A model generated the notes under the pieces. It made no database searches. It was not told where the DNA came from and saw nothing but the letters and a program-made list of their open reading frames with translations. 64,000 nucleotides of DNA from Macrothele yani (taxonomy: Eukaryota > Arthropoda > Arachnida > Araneae > Macrothelidae), in contig CM077006.1 in the NCBI GenBank assembly GCA_039090855.1, forward strand, positions 45,889,336-45,953,335, read 5' to 3'. The translations under genes were made by a program, and so were the position numbers. Within the stretch, counting starts at the first letter, position 1. Every line of letters begins with the position of its first letter. This document shows, piece by piece, positions 54,065 to 63,819 of the stretch.

Positions 54065-54548
54065 CACCGATGAGCTATTATATTATGACCACCTACCTAA
54101 TAAGCTGTAGGACCCCCTTTAGCCCGCAAAACAGCGGCCACTCGACAAGGCATCGATTCGGTGAGTTGGCGATAGGTACCCTGGCGTATCTGGTACCATA
54201 ATGTCAACAACAGGACCTCCAGTCCGCGTACATTTCGGGGTGGTGGTGATTTAACGCGAACCCGCTTTTTCAAGTCGAACCACAAATGTTCGATTAGGTT
54301 CATGTCAGGTGAATTTGGAGGCGAGGGCATTAACAGAAAGTCACCAGCATGTTCCTCGTACCACTCCTTGACGATTCTGGCAGCGTCACATGGCGCAATT
54401 TCTTGTTGGTAATGGCCATCACCAGCAGGGAAACCAGTTGCCATGACTGGGGGAACTTGGTCCGCAACGGCGTTCGGATACCTGAAAGCTGTCAGGGCTT
54501 GTGCTATTGGGATAATGAGAAATTTTTAAAAACGCTTTATTTTAAAAT

Positions 54549-54605
54549 TTTAAGACACTTTAGTGTTCGAAGTCAGCTTTTCCCATTCTGACTCCGAACA
54601 CTAAA
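54549..54605. repeat. Inverted repeat carrying a copy of the transposase start region
   Basis: ACTTTAGTGTTCG...CGAACACTAAAGT arms enclose AGTCAGCTTTTCCCATTCTG. On the minus strand this reads FGVRMGKADFE, nearly identical to the true start region of the same gene at 56455-56480 (VRIGKAAHLSEF), but with an intact ATG. It is a patch of the gene's 5' end placed in its middle. Confidence 0.75.
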
Positions 54606-55100
54606 GTTTCCCATGGAAACATCGCCCACAGCATAACACCGACGACGCCGGCCTGTTTCCGCCCGACAGTGCATCCAGGTGCAATAACCTCCGTTGGTAA
54701 TCGGCATATCCGCACTCGGCCGTCTACGTGATGCACCTGGAATCTTGATTCGTCAGACCAGGCCACTTTCTTCCAATCATCCACGGTCCAATTTCAATGA
54801 TCTTGTGCCCATTTCATCCGTTGTTGGCGATGACGTGCAGTGACCATAAGGACCCGGCTGGGCCTTCGGCTACGTATGCCCATGCGCAGAAGGCTGCGAT
54901 GAACTGTGTGCTGTGACACATTGCCATCATCACCACAGTTGTAGCTGCGGGTGATTTGTTGCACTGTGGATCTGCGGTCGCTGTGAACAGTGTGCGACAG
55001 TCTCCGCTCTCCTCTGGCATCAATGAGCTGCGGACGAAGATTCGTCATTTGGCCATCTGTGCACCATTTTTGATACTTACTCACTACAGCGGCACGTGAA

Positions 55101-56372
55101 CAACCCACGGGTATCGTTCACTTAATCGAAAGATCACTTGACCGAAAATGAGTTCACCGAAAATCACTTGATCGAAAGGTACATTTCACTGAAGGGTCAC
55201 TTGACCTAAAAGTTCATTTCATCGAAAGGTTATTTGATCCAAAAGTTTATTTCACCGAAAGATTACTTCACCTAAAAGTTCATTATATCGGAAGGTCATT
55301 TCACCGAATTATCAGTTTACCGAAAACTTAGAAATTTGTTGTTAGAGATCTGTTGGAGTGCAGTGCGGGTTTTTGAAAAACTGGCCACCTAAACCTTATG
55401 GGATTGTATAAAAAATGCACTTTTAATTTCTATGAAACACCTCTCCATAAGTAGGTTTTTCGAAATATAACGTTAATTATAAGGCCTAGATGTGGGCTAT
55501 TTTATCAAATTTTAATCCTCCGAGCTCATGTTCCTAAGGGTTACATAGCGAGGCAAGTAAATAATGTTTCCCTTTTACTCAACCACAAAACAAATTTTTT
55601 GACCGTAGGCCTAGATACAGGCCACTTTAAGAGATTTTAGCCTTACTCATATTCATAAACGTTGCATAATATTTTGAAGTAAAATATGTTGCAATATGTT
55701 GTCCAAGCCTAAACCATTCATTTTAAGGCCTTAGGCCTAGATCTGGGAAATGTTTAATGTTCATTAGGTTTTTATGTAAACCTTATGAACATGAGCACGC
55801 ACATTTAAAATTTGCTAAAAGGCCTAAGACGAGGCCTAGGGTCCTAAAATTGATTATTTTTGCCTGAATAAATGTGCAACATTATTAAATTGACTTTTTA
55901 TGTAAACCTTATGAACATGAGCACACACGATTACATTTTTTTTAAATGTCTAAGTCGACGCGTATGGACTTAAAATTAATTATTTTTGTCTTAAAACTAA
56001 ATCTTTGCGCTCTTTGTGACACGGAGAAATCAAAAGTGTAATTTGAGTATGATCCCCTAACGTTTTGGTGGTCTGTCTTGCGAATTGGCACCATGCTTCA
56101 ACAGATCCTGTAATGAAATCAATCCAAAGTTTTCGATAAACCCACCCTTCGATGAAACGACCCTTCGATTGAATGAGCTTTTAGGTAAAGAGACCTTTCG
56201 GTGAAATTAACTTTTCGATCAAGTGACCCTTCGGTGAAATGTACCTTTCGATCAAGTGATCCTTAGGTGAAATGAACGTTTCGATCAAATGATCTTTCGG
56301 TGAAGTGATTTTTGGTCAAGTGACCCTTGGGTGAAGTAAACGTCGGGCAAATGAGCCAGACCCCCAACCCAT
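55101..56372. mobile_element. Foldback element S with CGAAAGGTCA-motif TIRs, 8-bp duplication
   Basis: CAACCCAC (55101-55108) and CAACCCAT (56365-56372) flank 1256 bp. The uninterrupted protein codons (LMGCSRAA) need only one copy of CAACCCAT, proving the duplication. Ends: GGGTATCGTTCACTTAATCG and inverted ...ATGAGCCAGACCCC. Both terminal 200 bp are runs of motifs such as TTCACCGAAAGGTCACTTGATCGAAA split at about 15-18 bp. The interior has AGGCCTAGATNTGGG-type blocks repeated in both orientations. No coding capacity. Confidence 0.9.
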
Positions 56373-56552
56373 CAGCCGTGCCGTTTTCGATATCGTAGTT
56401 CTGAGTCGCCGTGCCATCACAATTTGTCCTTTATCAAACTCCGACAAATGGGCAGCTTTTCCTATTCTGACTCCGAACACTCTACTAACCAAAAGCCAGT
56501 CCTCGGGTTGTACGTATATACACTAAAGAGCAATTGAATTAGAGATACCTGC

Positions 56553-58032
56553 CTAGTAACGTGTAGCACCACCTTTCGTCCTGATGACGGCGGCGATTCG
56601 TTTCGGCATGGACTCGACAAGACACCGGATGCGTTGGGAAGCCATACATATCCACGACCCCTGAACAAGCTCCCACAGTTCACGAAGATTTGATGGAGGG
56701 GGTCAGAGCCTCGAACATCTCTCTCGATGGCATCCCAGATGTGCTCGATGGGATTGAGGTCAGGTGACCTATCTGGCCAAGGAAGCGAAGTCACTTCGGT
56801 GGAGTGTTCATCCAACCATTCAAATACAGTTCGGGAGCGATGGCACGGTGCATTGTCTTTGTGCAGGATGAGGTCCCCAGTGGGATGTTGAAGACTCACA
56901 AACGGGAGCACACGGTCGTCCAGGATATCCCGGTAACGTTGATCTGACGTAAACAGTCCCCAGACGAGAATGCCAACCCCACCAGCTTGAAGAGTACCCT
57001 GCTGGCAAGAAGGATCCATCGCTTCATGTGGTTTGCACCGTACTCGTATCCTGCTATCCGCATGTACCAACATGAATCTCGACTCATCAGTCCAGGCAAC
57101 ATTTTTCCACATGTGTAGGGTCCAGTGGCGATGTTCCCGCGCCCATGCTAATCTTTGCACCCTGTGATGTATGGTCAGCAGCGGTACCCTCGTGGGACGA
57201 TGGCTTGTGTACCCCATAGCGAGGAGATGGTTCTGGATGGCGTGGCTGCTTACACGTTTTTGTGCACCAGCGTTAAATTGCCGAGTGATTTCCTTCACTG
57301 TTGCCCGTCTATCCGCTGTTATAATGCGAGCTAGCCGACATAGACCCCGCTCATCCACATGCTGCTGTCCACGATATAACGAAGTAAATTTCTCCGTCAT
57401 TTCTGTCCACGCCAGGATTCGAACCCGGATCCCCTCATTCTGGAATAAGTCACTCTACCAATTGAGCTACGCGGACGTTTTATTCTGATTCCTACCTGCC
57501 TCTATGTCGTGTGCGTCCTTCTGGCAGGTACGTCACATCTCCCCCTTATTTTTTTTTTTTTTTAAGTGCTGGAGAAAGGATTCTCTTATTTTTCCTATCT
57601 CGTGGTGTGGAAAGAACATCACACCAATGCGAGATTTTGAACGGTCGGGTCATTCGGATAGTTCGGGCGCCATTATAACGAATAAATTTCTCCGTCATTT
57701 CTGTCCACGCCAGGATTCGAACCCGAGTCCGCTTATTCCGGAACAAGTTGCTCTACCAATTGAGCTACGCGGACGTTTTATTCTGATTCCTATCTGCCTC
57801 TATGTCGTGTGCGTCCTTCTGGCAGGTACGTCACATCTCCCGGTACGTAACAACGGCAGTTGTCCCTTGCAGGGATGGTTTTACCGGATTCGATGTACTC
57901 ACGGAGCACCCGTGACACAGTGTCTGGTGAAAATCCCAGTGCCTGCACGACTTCCAAGATGGAGTGACCCATTCGTCGGGCCCCGACAATTTTCCCACGA
58001 TCAAATGCGCTTAGATCCTTCTTCTTACCCAT
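56553..58032 (-). pseudogene. Tc1 transposase M, interrupted
   Basis: It starts at 58032, MGKKKDLSAFDRGKIVGARR, HTH ILEVVQALGFSPDTVSRVLR, then a break by the SINE insertion after IPARDNCR. It resumes QQHVDERGLCRLARIITADR, KEITRQFNAGAQKRVSSHAI, the core ENVAWTDESRFMLVHADSRI-like segment (WTDESRF, first Asp), LHKDNAPCHRSRTVFEWLDE (second Asp; K replaces Q) and SPDLNPIEHIWDAIERDVRG (Glu). A deletion removes part of the middle (LFTSDQRYRD joins directly). The same C-run deletion as in element D (GACCCCCTCC, about 56700) shifts the C terminus. Final stop 56553-56555. Confidence 0.9.
57373..57853 (-). mobile_element. SINE family D (tRNA-derived), two copies in tandem
   Basis: On the minus strand CGTCCGCGTAGCTCAATTGG TAGAG, a variable anticodon arm, GGGTTCGAATCCTGGCGTGG occurs at 57475-57400 and again at 57775-57700. 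Each is preceded by GGGAGATGTGACGTACCTGC and followed by AATGACGGAGAAATTTA. Only the first unit has the long 3' body (57541-57675, T-run 57550-57565). The boxes are excellent (TAGCTCAATTGG, GGTTCGAATCC). The head resembles a tRNA with an added 5' leader, so this may be a dimeric SINE rather than two events. Confidence 0.82.
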
Positions 58033-58277
58033 ACTGCGTCCGACTCTTACTGATTCCCGTCGCATCACTCCTTATATTGTCGGAGCGCTGCATACGTCAT
58101 GCCGTTTCCGTTTACAGGGCCGCCCACAGCGCCACATTTGCATAACGCCAGCTGTCTCTAATTTAATTGCTCTTCAGTGTATACTGCTTTGTGAACTTCA
58201 CCCGCGCCACCATTCGCTCTCGAGGGGCGCTCATTTCTCTCGGCTGGGGGTCGTCACAATGTAATGTCTCATCTGCG

Positions 58278-59514
58278 TAATGCACAAAGGGTTGTTCTAA
58301 AAAAAATGGAGAATGTTTTTATAAAAAATATATGCGTACCTTAATTATCATGAAAGTGGTCATTTCTTTCGAAACACTGTCCATTGCATCGAATACAGGT
58401 GTCTCAACGTTCCTCCCACTTTTCAGATGTCTTCTGGAATTCCGAAATGCTGTTGAAGCACCCCTGCGCAGCTGTAATAAATTATTGATAAGTCTCAAAA
58501 TTGTCGTTCACGTAATGTCTTTTTTAAAAAATGGGAGAACAGCCAGAAGTCACATGATGACAAGTTTAGACCATATGCAGGTAGGGGCATCAACTTAACA
58601 TTCATTTTCTCTATATAAGAAACAACAGAACTGGTCATTTGTAGCCTTATATTGGGCCGCACATGAAAGGAAATGGGGAGCCCAAGTTGTACAAACTCAT
58701 TTCATGCCCAAATGCTCGGTTAAAATTCAGTGAATTGATGATTTTGAAATGCGAACCATATTTTCCTTATCTCTAATTGATAGATGTCGGTCTTTCCATA
58801 TAACATATAATGAACAGAATTCTCCGGCTGGACGTGTAGTGCAAAAAAGCTTACGTTAAGTCACGTTAGGGTTATTGAAAGGTTACTTGACGTAGCTAAA
58901 GTGTGCTTAATCTTCAAAGTGCTAGAGTTTGTTTAGGTAAGACACGCACGTGCAATAAATTCCAAGAATATGGAATTTATTTTTACTCAGCGTTCCTCAT
59001 TATCTTGAATATCAGTAATATAACTTCGGTTTTAGTACATTAGTACCTTGAAGGCTCCTTATTAGAGCGGTAAACACAATATTCCCTGAACTTAACGTAA
59101 ACACTCAATGAAATAGATTTAACGGCCAGACACAGGTCTGACAATAAAATGAACTAAGTAAACGTACTCACTTTTAACCTTTTATTGGGGAGCTCCTGGT
59201 ATTACTCAAATACACGCTCCAAAATAACACAGCTACTGATAGCCCGAACTTTCGTAATATCGTAGAAAAGTAGGTAAATCGCATATCAATAATCAGGAAG
59301 AACCTATCACATATAAAACGAAGCTCTTTGGTATACTTGAGCGCGCCTATATATACTGCATACCACCACGTCATGACTTACACTCGTTGCCACATATAAT
59401 TCAGCGGGAGAAACAACATCTCGTTAAGTGAGAAGATAATTTGCATAGGAAAATAAAATAACAAGAGATAGTAAAATCAAAAAGAAACTGAATCTAGAGT
59501 ATACGTCACAAACA
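58278..59514. other. No clear gene; possible old mariner debris
   Basis: The stretch 58355-58680 (TCGAAACACTGTCC, CAGGTGTCTCAACGTT, ATGTCTTCTGGAATTCC) has the feel of an antisense transposase, but I could not assemble motifs. The rest is AT-rich. Confidence 0.35.
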
Positions 59515-59669
59515 ACACTTATTGTATTGATATTCACCTCTGTAACATTAGTTGAAGGTCTTCCTCCATGCGCGATTAAAGCCACCGACTCACGACCATG
59601 CATAAATTCTATATGCCATCTGCAAATTGTTGATTTTCCTAGACATTCGTCTTTATAAGCCTCTTGCAT
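59515..59669 (-). pseudogene. Mariner transposase HTH fragment
   Basis: From 59669: MQEAYKDECLGKSTICRWHI, EFMHGRESVALIAHGGRPST, NVTEVNINTISVV. This matches the mariner N-terminal HTH (AY.....S...V..WH..FK.GRE...D..R.GRPST..T..N). The catalytic domain is absent. Confidence 0.75.
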
Positions 59670-60247
59670 AAGACGGAAAGTCTTTCCGGCAGACTTCTTA
59701 AGTCAACAGCAAAATTTAAGGGCGCATTTTTGTTCCACTTTTACATCCGTTATTTCAAAAAAAAAATCTCAGCGCGAAAACACTTGTTAGGGGTTCCCGA
59801 AACAACGCTCATTATAATGCGCATTGACGACGACGCATGCGTGATAAACAGGTGTGCCCGGTAGCTATGTTTACTATAACGACTACCGTTCTTTAAAGAT
59901 TCGTGTCAAGGTCGAACGCAGTATTGCACATTTTTATTAAAACATTATCAGTTGGTTTAGGACAAGTTATGTGAGCTAACGCATTTTTATTAAATTAACG
60001 CATTTAAAAAATAATTCTAAGTTGCATTTTAATAAAAAACATGAAAAAATGAAACTCTTTTGAGGGATGCCCTTGACCCCCTTCCTAAATACGCCCCTGT
60101 ATCTCAACTTACTCAAATGCTCTCGGACAAACCTTTAATTTCCTGTTCAGTTAGTCTTCGCCGGATATACAGGCATGGGCTAAATACTGAAAACACAGCT
60201 TACAAGAACCACATGTGTTTCTTAATGTAGTTCTAAACCACCATTTT

Positions 60248-60454
60248 GCCGCCCCGTTGGCGAAGTGGCTTCTGATCATTCGTCCGAAAAGGGTCCGGGT
60301 TCGTATACCGGTGAGGCATGGATGTTGTGTTTGTCTTACGGCACTGGCTCTCTCCCTTCCCTGGAACCAGTGGACCTAAATTAAGGACGGGCGACTGCTT
60401 ATAGCCCATTGTGTTGCTCACGGTGGTCGTTAAACCTCCAATAAAAAAAAAAAA
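60248..60454 (+). mobile_element. SINE family A copy with deletion in the head
   Basis: GCCGCCCCGTTGGCGAAGTG is followed directly by CTTCTGATCATTCGTCCG: the GTCTAAGGCGTTGGC part of the head is deleted. B box altered (GGTTCGTATACC). Body and A tail (to 60454) intact. No clear target duplication. Confidence 0.9.
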
Positions 60455-60639
60455 CATCTTTTCCCAGCTTGTGTTTTGTGGAAGACGAAAAGAAATGTTG
60501 CACATTTGTCAGGGAAGTGGTACAACATTCTTTATGAAAAGGTTCATGCTTCGTGAGTGAAGAAGGCGAAAAGAAGCTATTGTTCGCCCTGTTTTTAATC
60601 TCTAACGGCAGTAGCTCTGTTATATTTAAAAACTTGCTA

Positions 60640-60770
60640 GCCTTAGGACGTGTTCAACCTCAACTATACGATTCTCCATACCTGACTTTACAAATTTGTT
60701 GCTGTGTGTGTACGAGCATTATCATGTTGAAATATGATATTTTTCGGGAACAATGTCAGAACAATAGAAT
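60640..60770 (-). pseudogene. Tc1/mariner DDE fragment
   Basis: Minus strand reads NIIFQHDNARTHTATNL-stop-SQVWRIV. FQHDNARTHTA is the second catalytic Asp motif of Tc1/mariner transposases. Flanks show nothing else convincing. Confidence 0.5.
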
Positions 60771-62252
60771 GCACCTTAGGCAGATAGGAGGGGGTGGTTA
60801 CATCTGGAAAATCTTATTTATTTTACTCTTTTTACTCTTTTCTTGTAAAAATTATGTTCTCAATCTGTCTATTTGGATTGCGCAAAATGAAAGAATTTTT
60901 GCGGCAAAGTTTCTCCCATAAACTGCAATTTTGGGACAATGCAAAATATCACAGGTAAACGAAGCACGTGTCAACAAGGCAAGAGTTCTACTGAACGATG
61001 TCAGATGGCTGAATGATATTGCCCCGGGACAAGCCAACTCCTGGTTCACTTACTTGTTTAGCAACAACAATGACAACTGTGGGTAACTTCTGCTAATTCC
61101 TCGGATGCCGTGCAAATTCAAAGAAAATGAGGGGTAGGAAATCCTATTCATGTTATCCGGGCTACTCGGGCGCTTGTGGTTGTTTGCATGTAAGGGCGCG
61201 TTGAGCGCTATGGTCGCGAAAGAGTTAAAATTGCAAACCCGTTCTTACTTTGCTTTCGTCACTTTCCAGTCAGCGTGCCTAACCCTAATGTCAATATTTC
61301 TATTTCTGGGACACAACCGTCTCTACGAGATGAAGGGGTTTGGAACAAAACTCCTAGAACCATGCCTACCAAACTTTCGCAACGGCAACACTCGAACAGG
61401 CAAGAATGCTTAAGGCTGCTAAGATGCTGGCCCGGTCTTCTTCGTGCCCTTAATAATTACCTTTTCAGTCGCAGACAGGTCATTCCTTTTCCCCACTGCA
61501 CGAGCTTCGTACCGGTAAACTGACACGCCCTGCCCACGCTATTTATATTCCGAGCTTGTGGGTGACGTGCTATGAGACCCTTTCAGTTATGGAGACATGG
61601 GTGGATATAATATCTGGTCCATGAGTGTATAACCGTTCTGTATTCCTCGTGTCAGTATCGTAGAAATCATTTCAGTTTTGAGCAAAGTTATTTTCCCCAA
61701 TCACCGAACAATTATATCGAGAACATTGTTCGATTGTTATGTGAGAGGCTTCGCTGTTGTCCAAATGCATCACGCATTTATTTTCAAAGTGTTACGATTC
61801 CCTGTCTAGTCAAAATTTGCGTCTTCGCGAACATAAAGATACATCTGATTGTGATGAAGCAAAAATATGAACCGCTAATAATGGTATTAACATTGCTGCT
61901 TATCTCTCTTTCCATTTCTGTCTGTGTACAGAAAAACCATTTAGTTTTTTTTGGTTTTTTTTTTTTTTTGCGAAGATACATACAAGAATCTGTAACATAT
62001 GCCAGTAAATAGCTTTCTATTTGAGTTTCTGATATCTTATGTAAATTTGGTTTCTTCTTGTTAAACCTTTTCTTACTGAATGACACATTACTTCCCCAAA
62101 AAGCATTATCATTTTGGCAATACTAACAGTGAGTCAGAGCTCTACAAAATGATTAGAGTGAATGTGTATATGAGACAGATGCGCAGAGAAACGCATGTAA
62201 TTTTGAAGGAATTAATTGTTACTATCGGTATATTGGTACAAATGAGAAAACT
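60771..62252. other. No gene recognised
   Basis: Mixed composition. Frames at 61150-61413, 61275-61523 and 61734-62012 overlap in different frames and show no domain. Confidence 0.45.
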
Positions 62253-62522
62253 TACGAGGTGTGATAAAAAAGTATCCAGACTGGTTGCATAAGTATGGAA
62301 TCGCGTGACACAGCATGAGGTGGTTTAACACATGTTCGCCTTGGAACCTACTACACATGCGCCGTGACTCACATCACCCCGACTTGTCCGGGTTTTTTTA
62401 ACAGTCGTGCTTTGTTCTTACACACGTGAAGTTGTTCGTCGCAATTGTCATGTCGGAAAAAATTGATCAACGAATTTGCATCTGTCAAAAACTTGAAGAA
62501 ACTTGCAGAGACACATACAGTA

Positions 62523-63819
62523 AGTATATTGGCAAAAGTCACCGGATACCTAGAAGAGGAACACAACATAGCATTTATTGACATACATTAGTACGGTGTC
62601 GGTCCACCTTTGTCCTTAATGCATGCACTGACCTTTCGAGACATGCTTTCGACAAGGTTTTGGAACACAGCGATAGGTATGCGCTTCCATTCAGTTGCTT
62701 AGTAGTAGGCCTTGGTTCCAAACTTCTTATGCGGCGCTCTAATTCATTCCATTGGTGCTCTAGGGGAGTAAGATCAGGGCTCTGTGCTGGCAAGTCCACA
62801 AACGATAGGTAATTATCGTCAACCCACCACGTAACAGTCCTTGCTTCATGACTCGGTGCATTATCCTGCTGGTACCAACAATACTCAGTTCCATAGTATT
62901 GCCACAGAGTTGGTAGGGCATAATTGTCCAGAACATCGAGGTAGACGTGCTGGTTAACAGGTTTGTCCGCGATAACCAATCGGCTGGGACCATACCACGA
63001 AAAACACCCCCACACAAGTACACTGCCAGCTCCAAACTTGACCGCAGGTAGTGTACACTGTGGTCAATAGCGTTTTCCGGCTGCCGCCATACCCACACAC
63101 TACCAGCTCCACACTTGTCCGTAGGAACACTACACTGTAATAAATAGCGTTCCCCCGGCTGCCGGCATACCCACACACGGCCATCAGACTGATGGATCGT
63201 GTACCTGGATTCATCAGTCCATTAGACCTGTTTCCATTTATCTACGGTGCACGATAAATGTTCTTTACACCATGCTAAACGACGAGTAGCATTCCGAGTG
63301 CAGATGAAAGGCTTATGAGCAGCCACACGCCCACCGTAACCCATGGAATGAAGTTCTCTGCGATTGGTACGCGTACATAATGAGGTTCCAACATTGTTAC
63401 TCACCTGTACACTGATCTCTTGTGCAATATTCCATCGATTAGCTGTAACCATTCTACTGAGGCTTCGACGTCCTTTATCACTGATTTTCTTTGGTCTGCC
63501 GGTACGTTTTACTGCTTCAGGCACGCCATGTGTTTTCCACTTATTCTGTACATCTGAAACAGTTTACTTGGGTATGTTTAAATTCCTCTCGGTTTCTCTT
63601 ATGGACAACCCACTAATATGACACCCAAGGATCTTTTCTTTCTCAAAGTCAGTTCTCTTCCGCCGCGACATTTTCAGTCAACCTCACTGTGTGATATGAT
63701 CGCGTTCAGCTGAAGGCTCGTTTTTATACCGTTTGCAGCTGCACCGCGTATCTTAACAACGCAGCGGATCCGTTCATTTACTTTTGAGGGGATGTCTGGT
63801 GACTTTTGTCAATATAGTG
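62523..63819 (-). mobile_element. Tc1-like element P, about 1297 bp
   Basis: Right TIR GTGACTTTTGTCAATATAGTG next to TA (63820). Left TIR (AGTATATTGGCAAAAGTCAC) diverged in its first bases. Sister of element L (51806-53048). An internal duplication of about 85-95 bp accounts for the extra length. Confidence 0.9.
62588..63672 (-). pseudogene. Tc1 transposase P, with internal duplication
   Basis: It starts at 63672, MSRRKRTDFEKEKILGCHIS, LSIRETERNLNIPK-stop, then VKRTGRPKKISDKGRRSLSR, a stop just before WTDESRYTIHQSDGR (first Asp), CRQPGERYLLQCSVPT. The segment GAGSVWVWRQPENAI repeats the previous block: a duplication near 63000-63180. It continues WGCFSWYGPSRLVIADKPVN, YQQDNAPSHEARTVTWWVDD (second Asp), QSPDLTPLEHQWNELERRIR (Glu), and after a frameshift ends DKGGPTPY, stop 62588-62590. 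About 80 percent like element L by eye. Confidence 0.92.

Larger units (their letters stand above)
54097..56466 (-). pseudogene. Transposase of Tc1 element Q, interrupted
   Basis: Start codon mutated (ATA for ATG near 56464), then GKAAHLSEFDKGQIVMARRL and LMGCSRAAVVSKYQKWCTDG. The frame is cut exactly in MGC by the foldback element. It continues RRLSHTVHSDRRSTVQQITR, SRRPSRVLMVTARHRQQRMK, DDWKKVAWSDESRFQVHHVD (first Asp), CTVGRKQAGVVGVMLWAMF. A small insertion follows (54520-54603), then YQQEIAPCDAARIVKEWYEE, where the second catalytic Asp is Glu (QQEIA for QQDNA), and SPDMNLIEHLWFDLKKRV (Glu), ending RVAAVLRAKGGPTAY, stop 54097-54099. Confidence 0.9.
56521..58179 (-). mobile_element. Tc1-like element M, TA-flanked, holding a SINE pair
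   Basis: TIRs CACTAAAGAGCAATTGAATT(AGAGATACC) and inverted (TCTCTAATTT)AATTGCTCTTCAGTG next to TA. 1659 bp, of which about 480 bp (57373-57853) is a later insertion. Same family as element D at 18427-19645. Confidence 0.93.
54065..58277 (-). mobile_element. Tc1 element Q, a 4.2 kb nest
   Basis: Left TIR CACCGATGAGCTATTATATT(ATGACCACC) next to TA (54063-54064). A diverged inverted copy, (GGGTCGTC)ACAATGTAATGTCTCATCTG(CG), ends at 58277 next to TA. Removing the foldback element with its duplication (1264 bp) and the Tc1 M with TA (1661 bp) leaves about 1.29 kb, right for a Tc1. The order of events follows: Q first, then S and M, then SINE D inside M. Confidence 0.72.
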
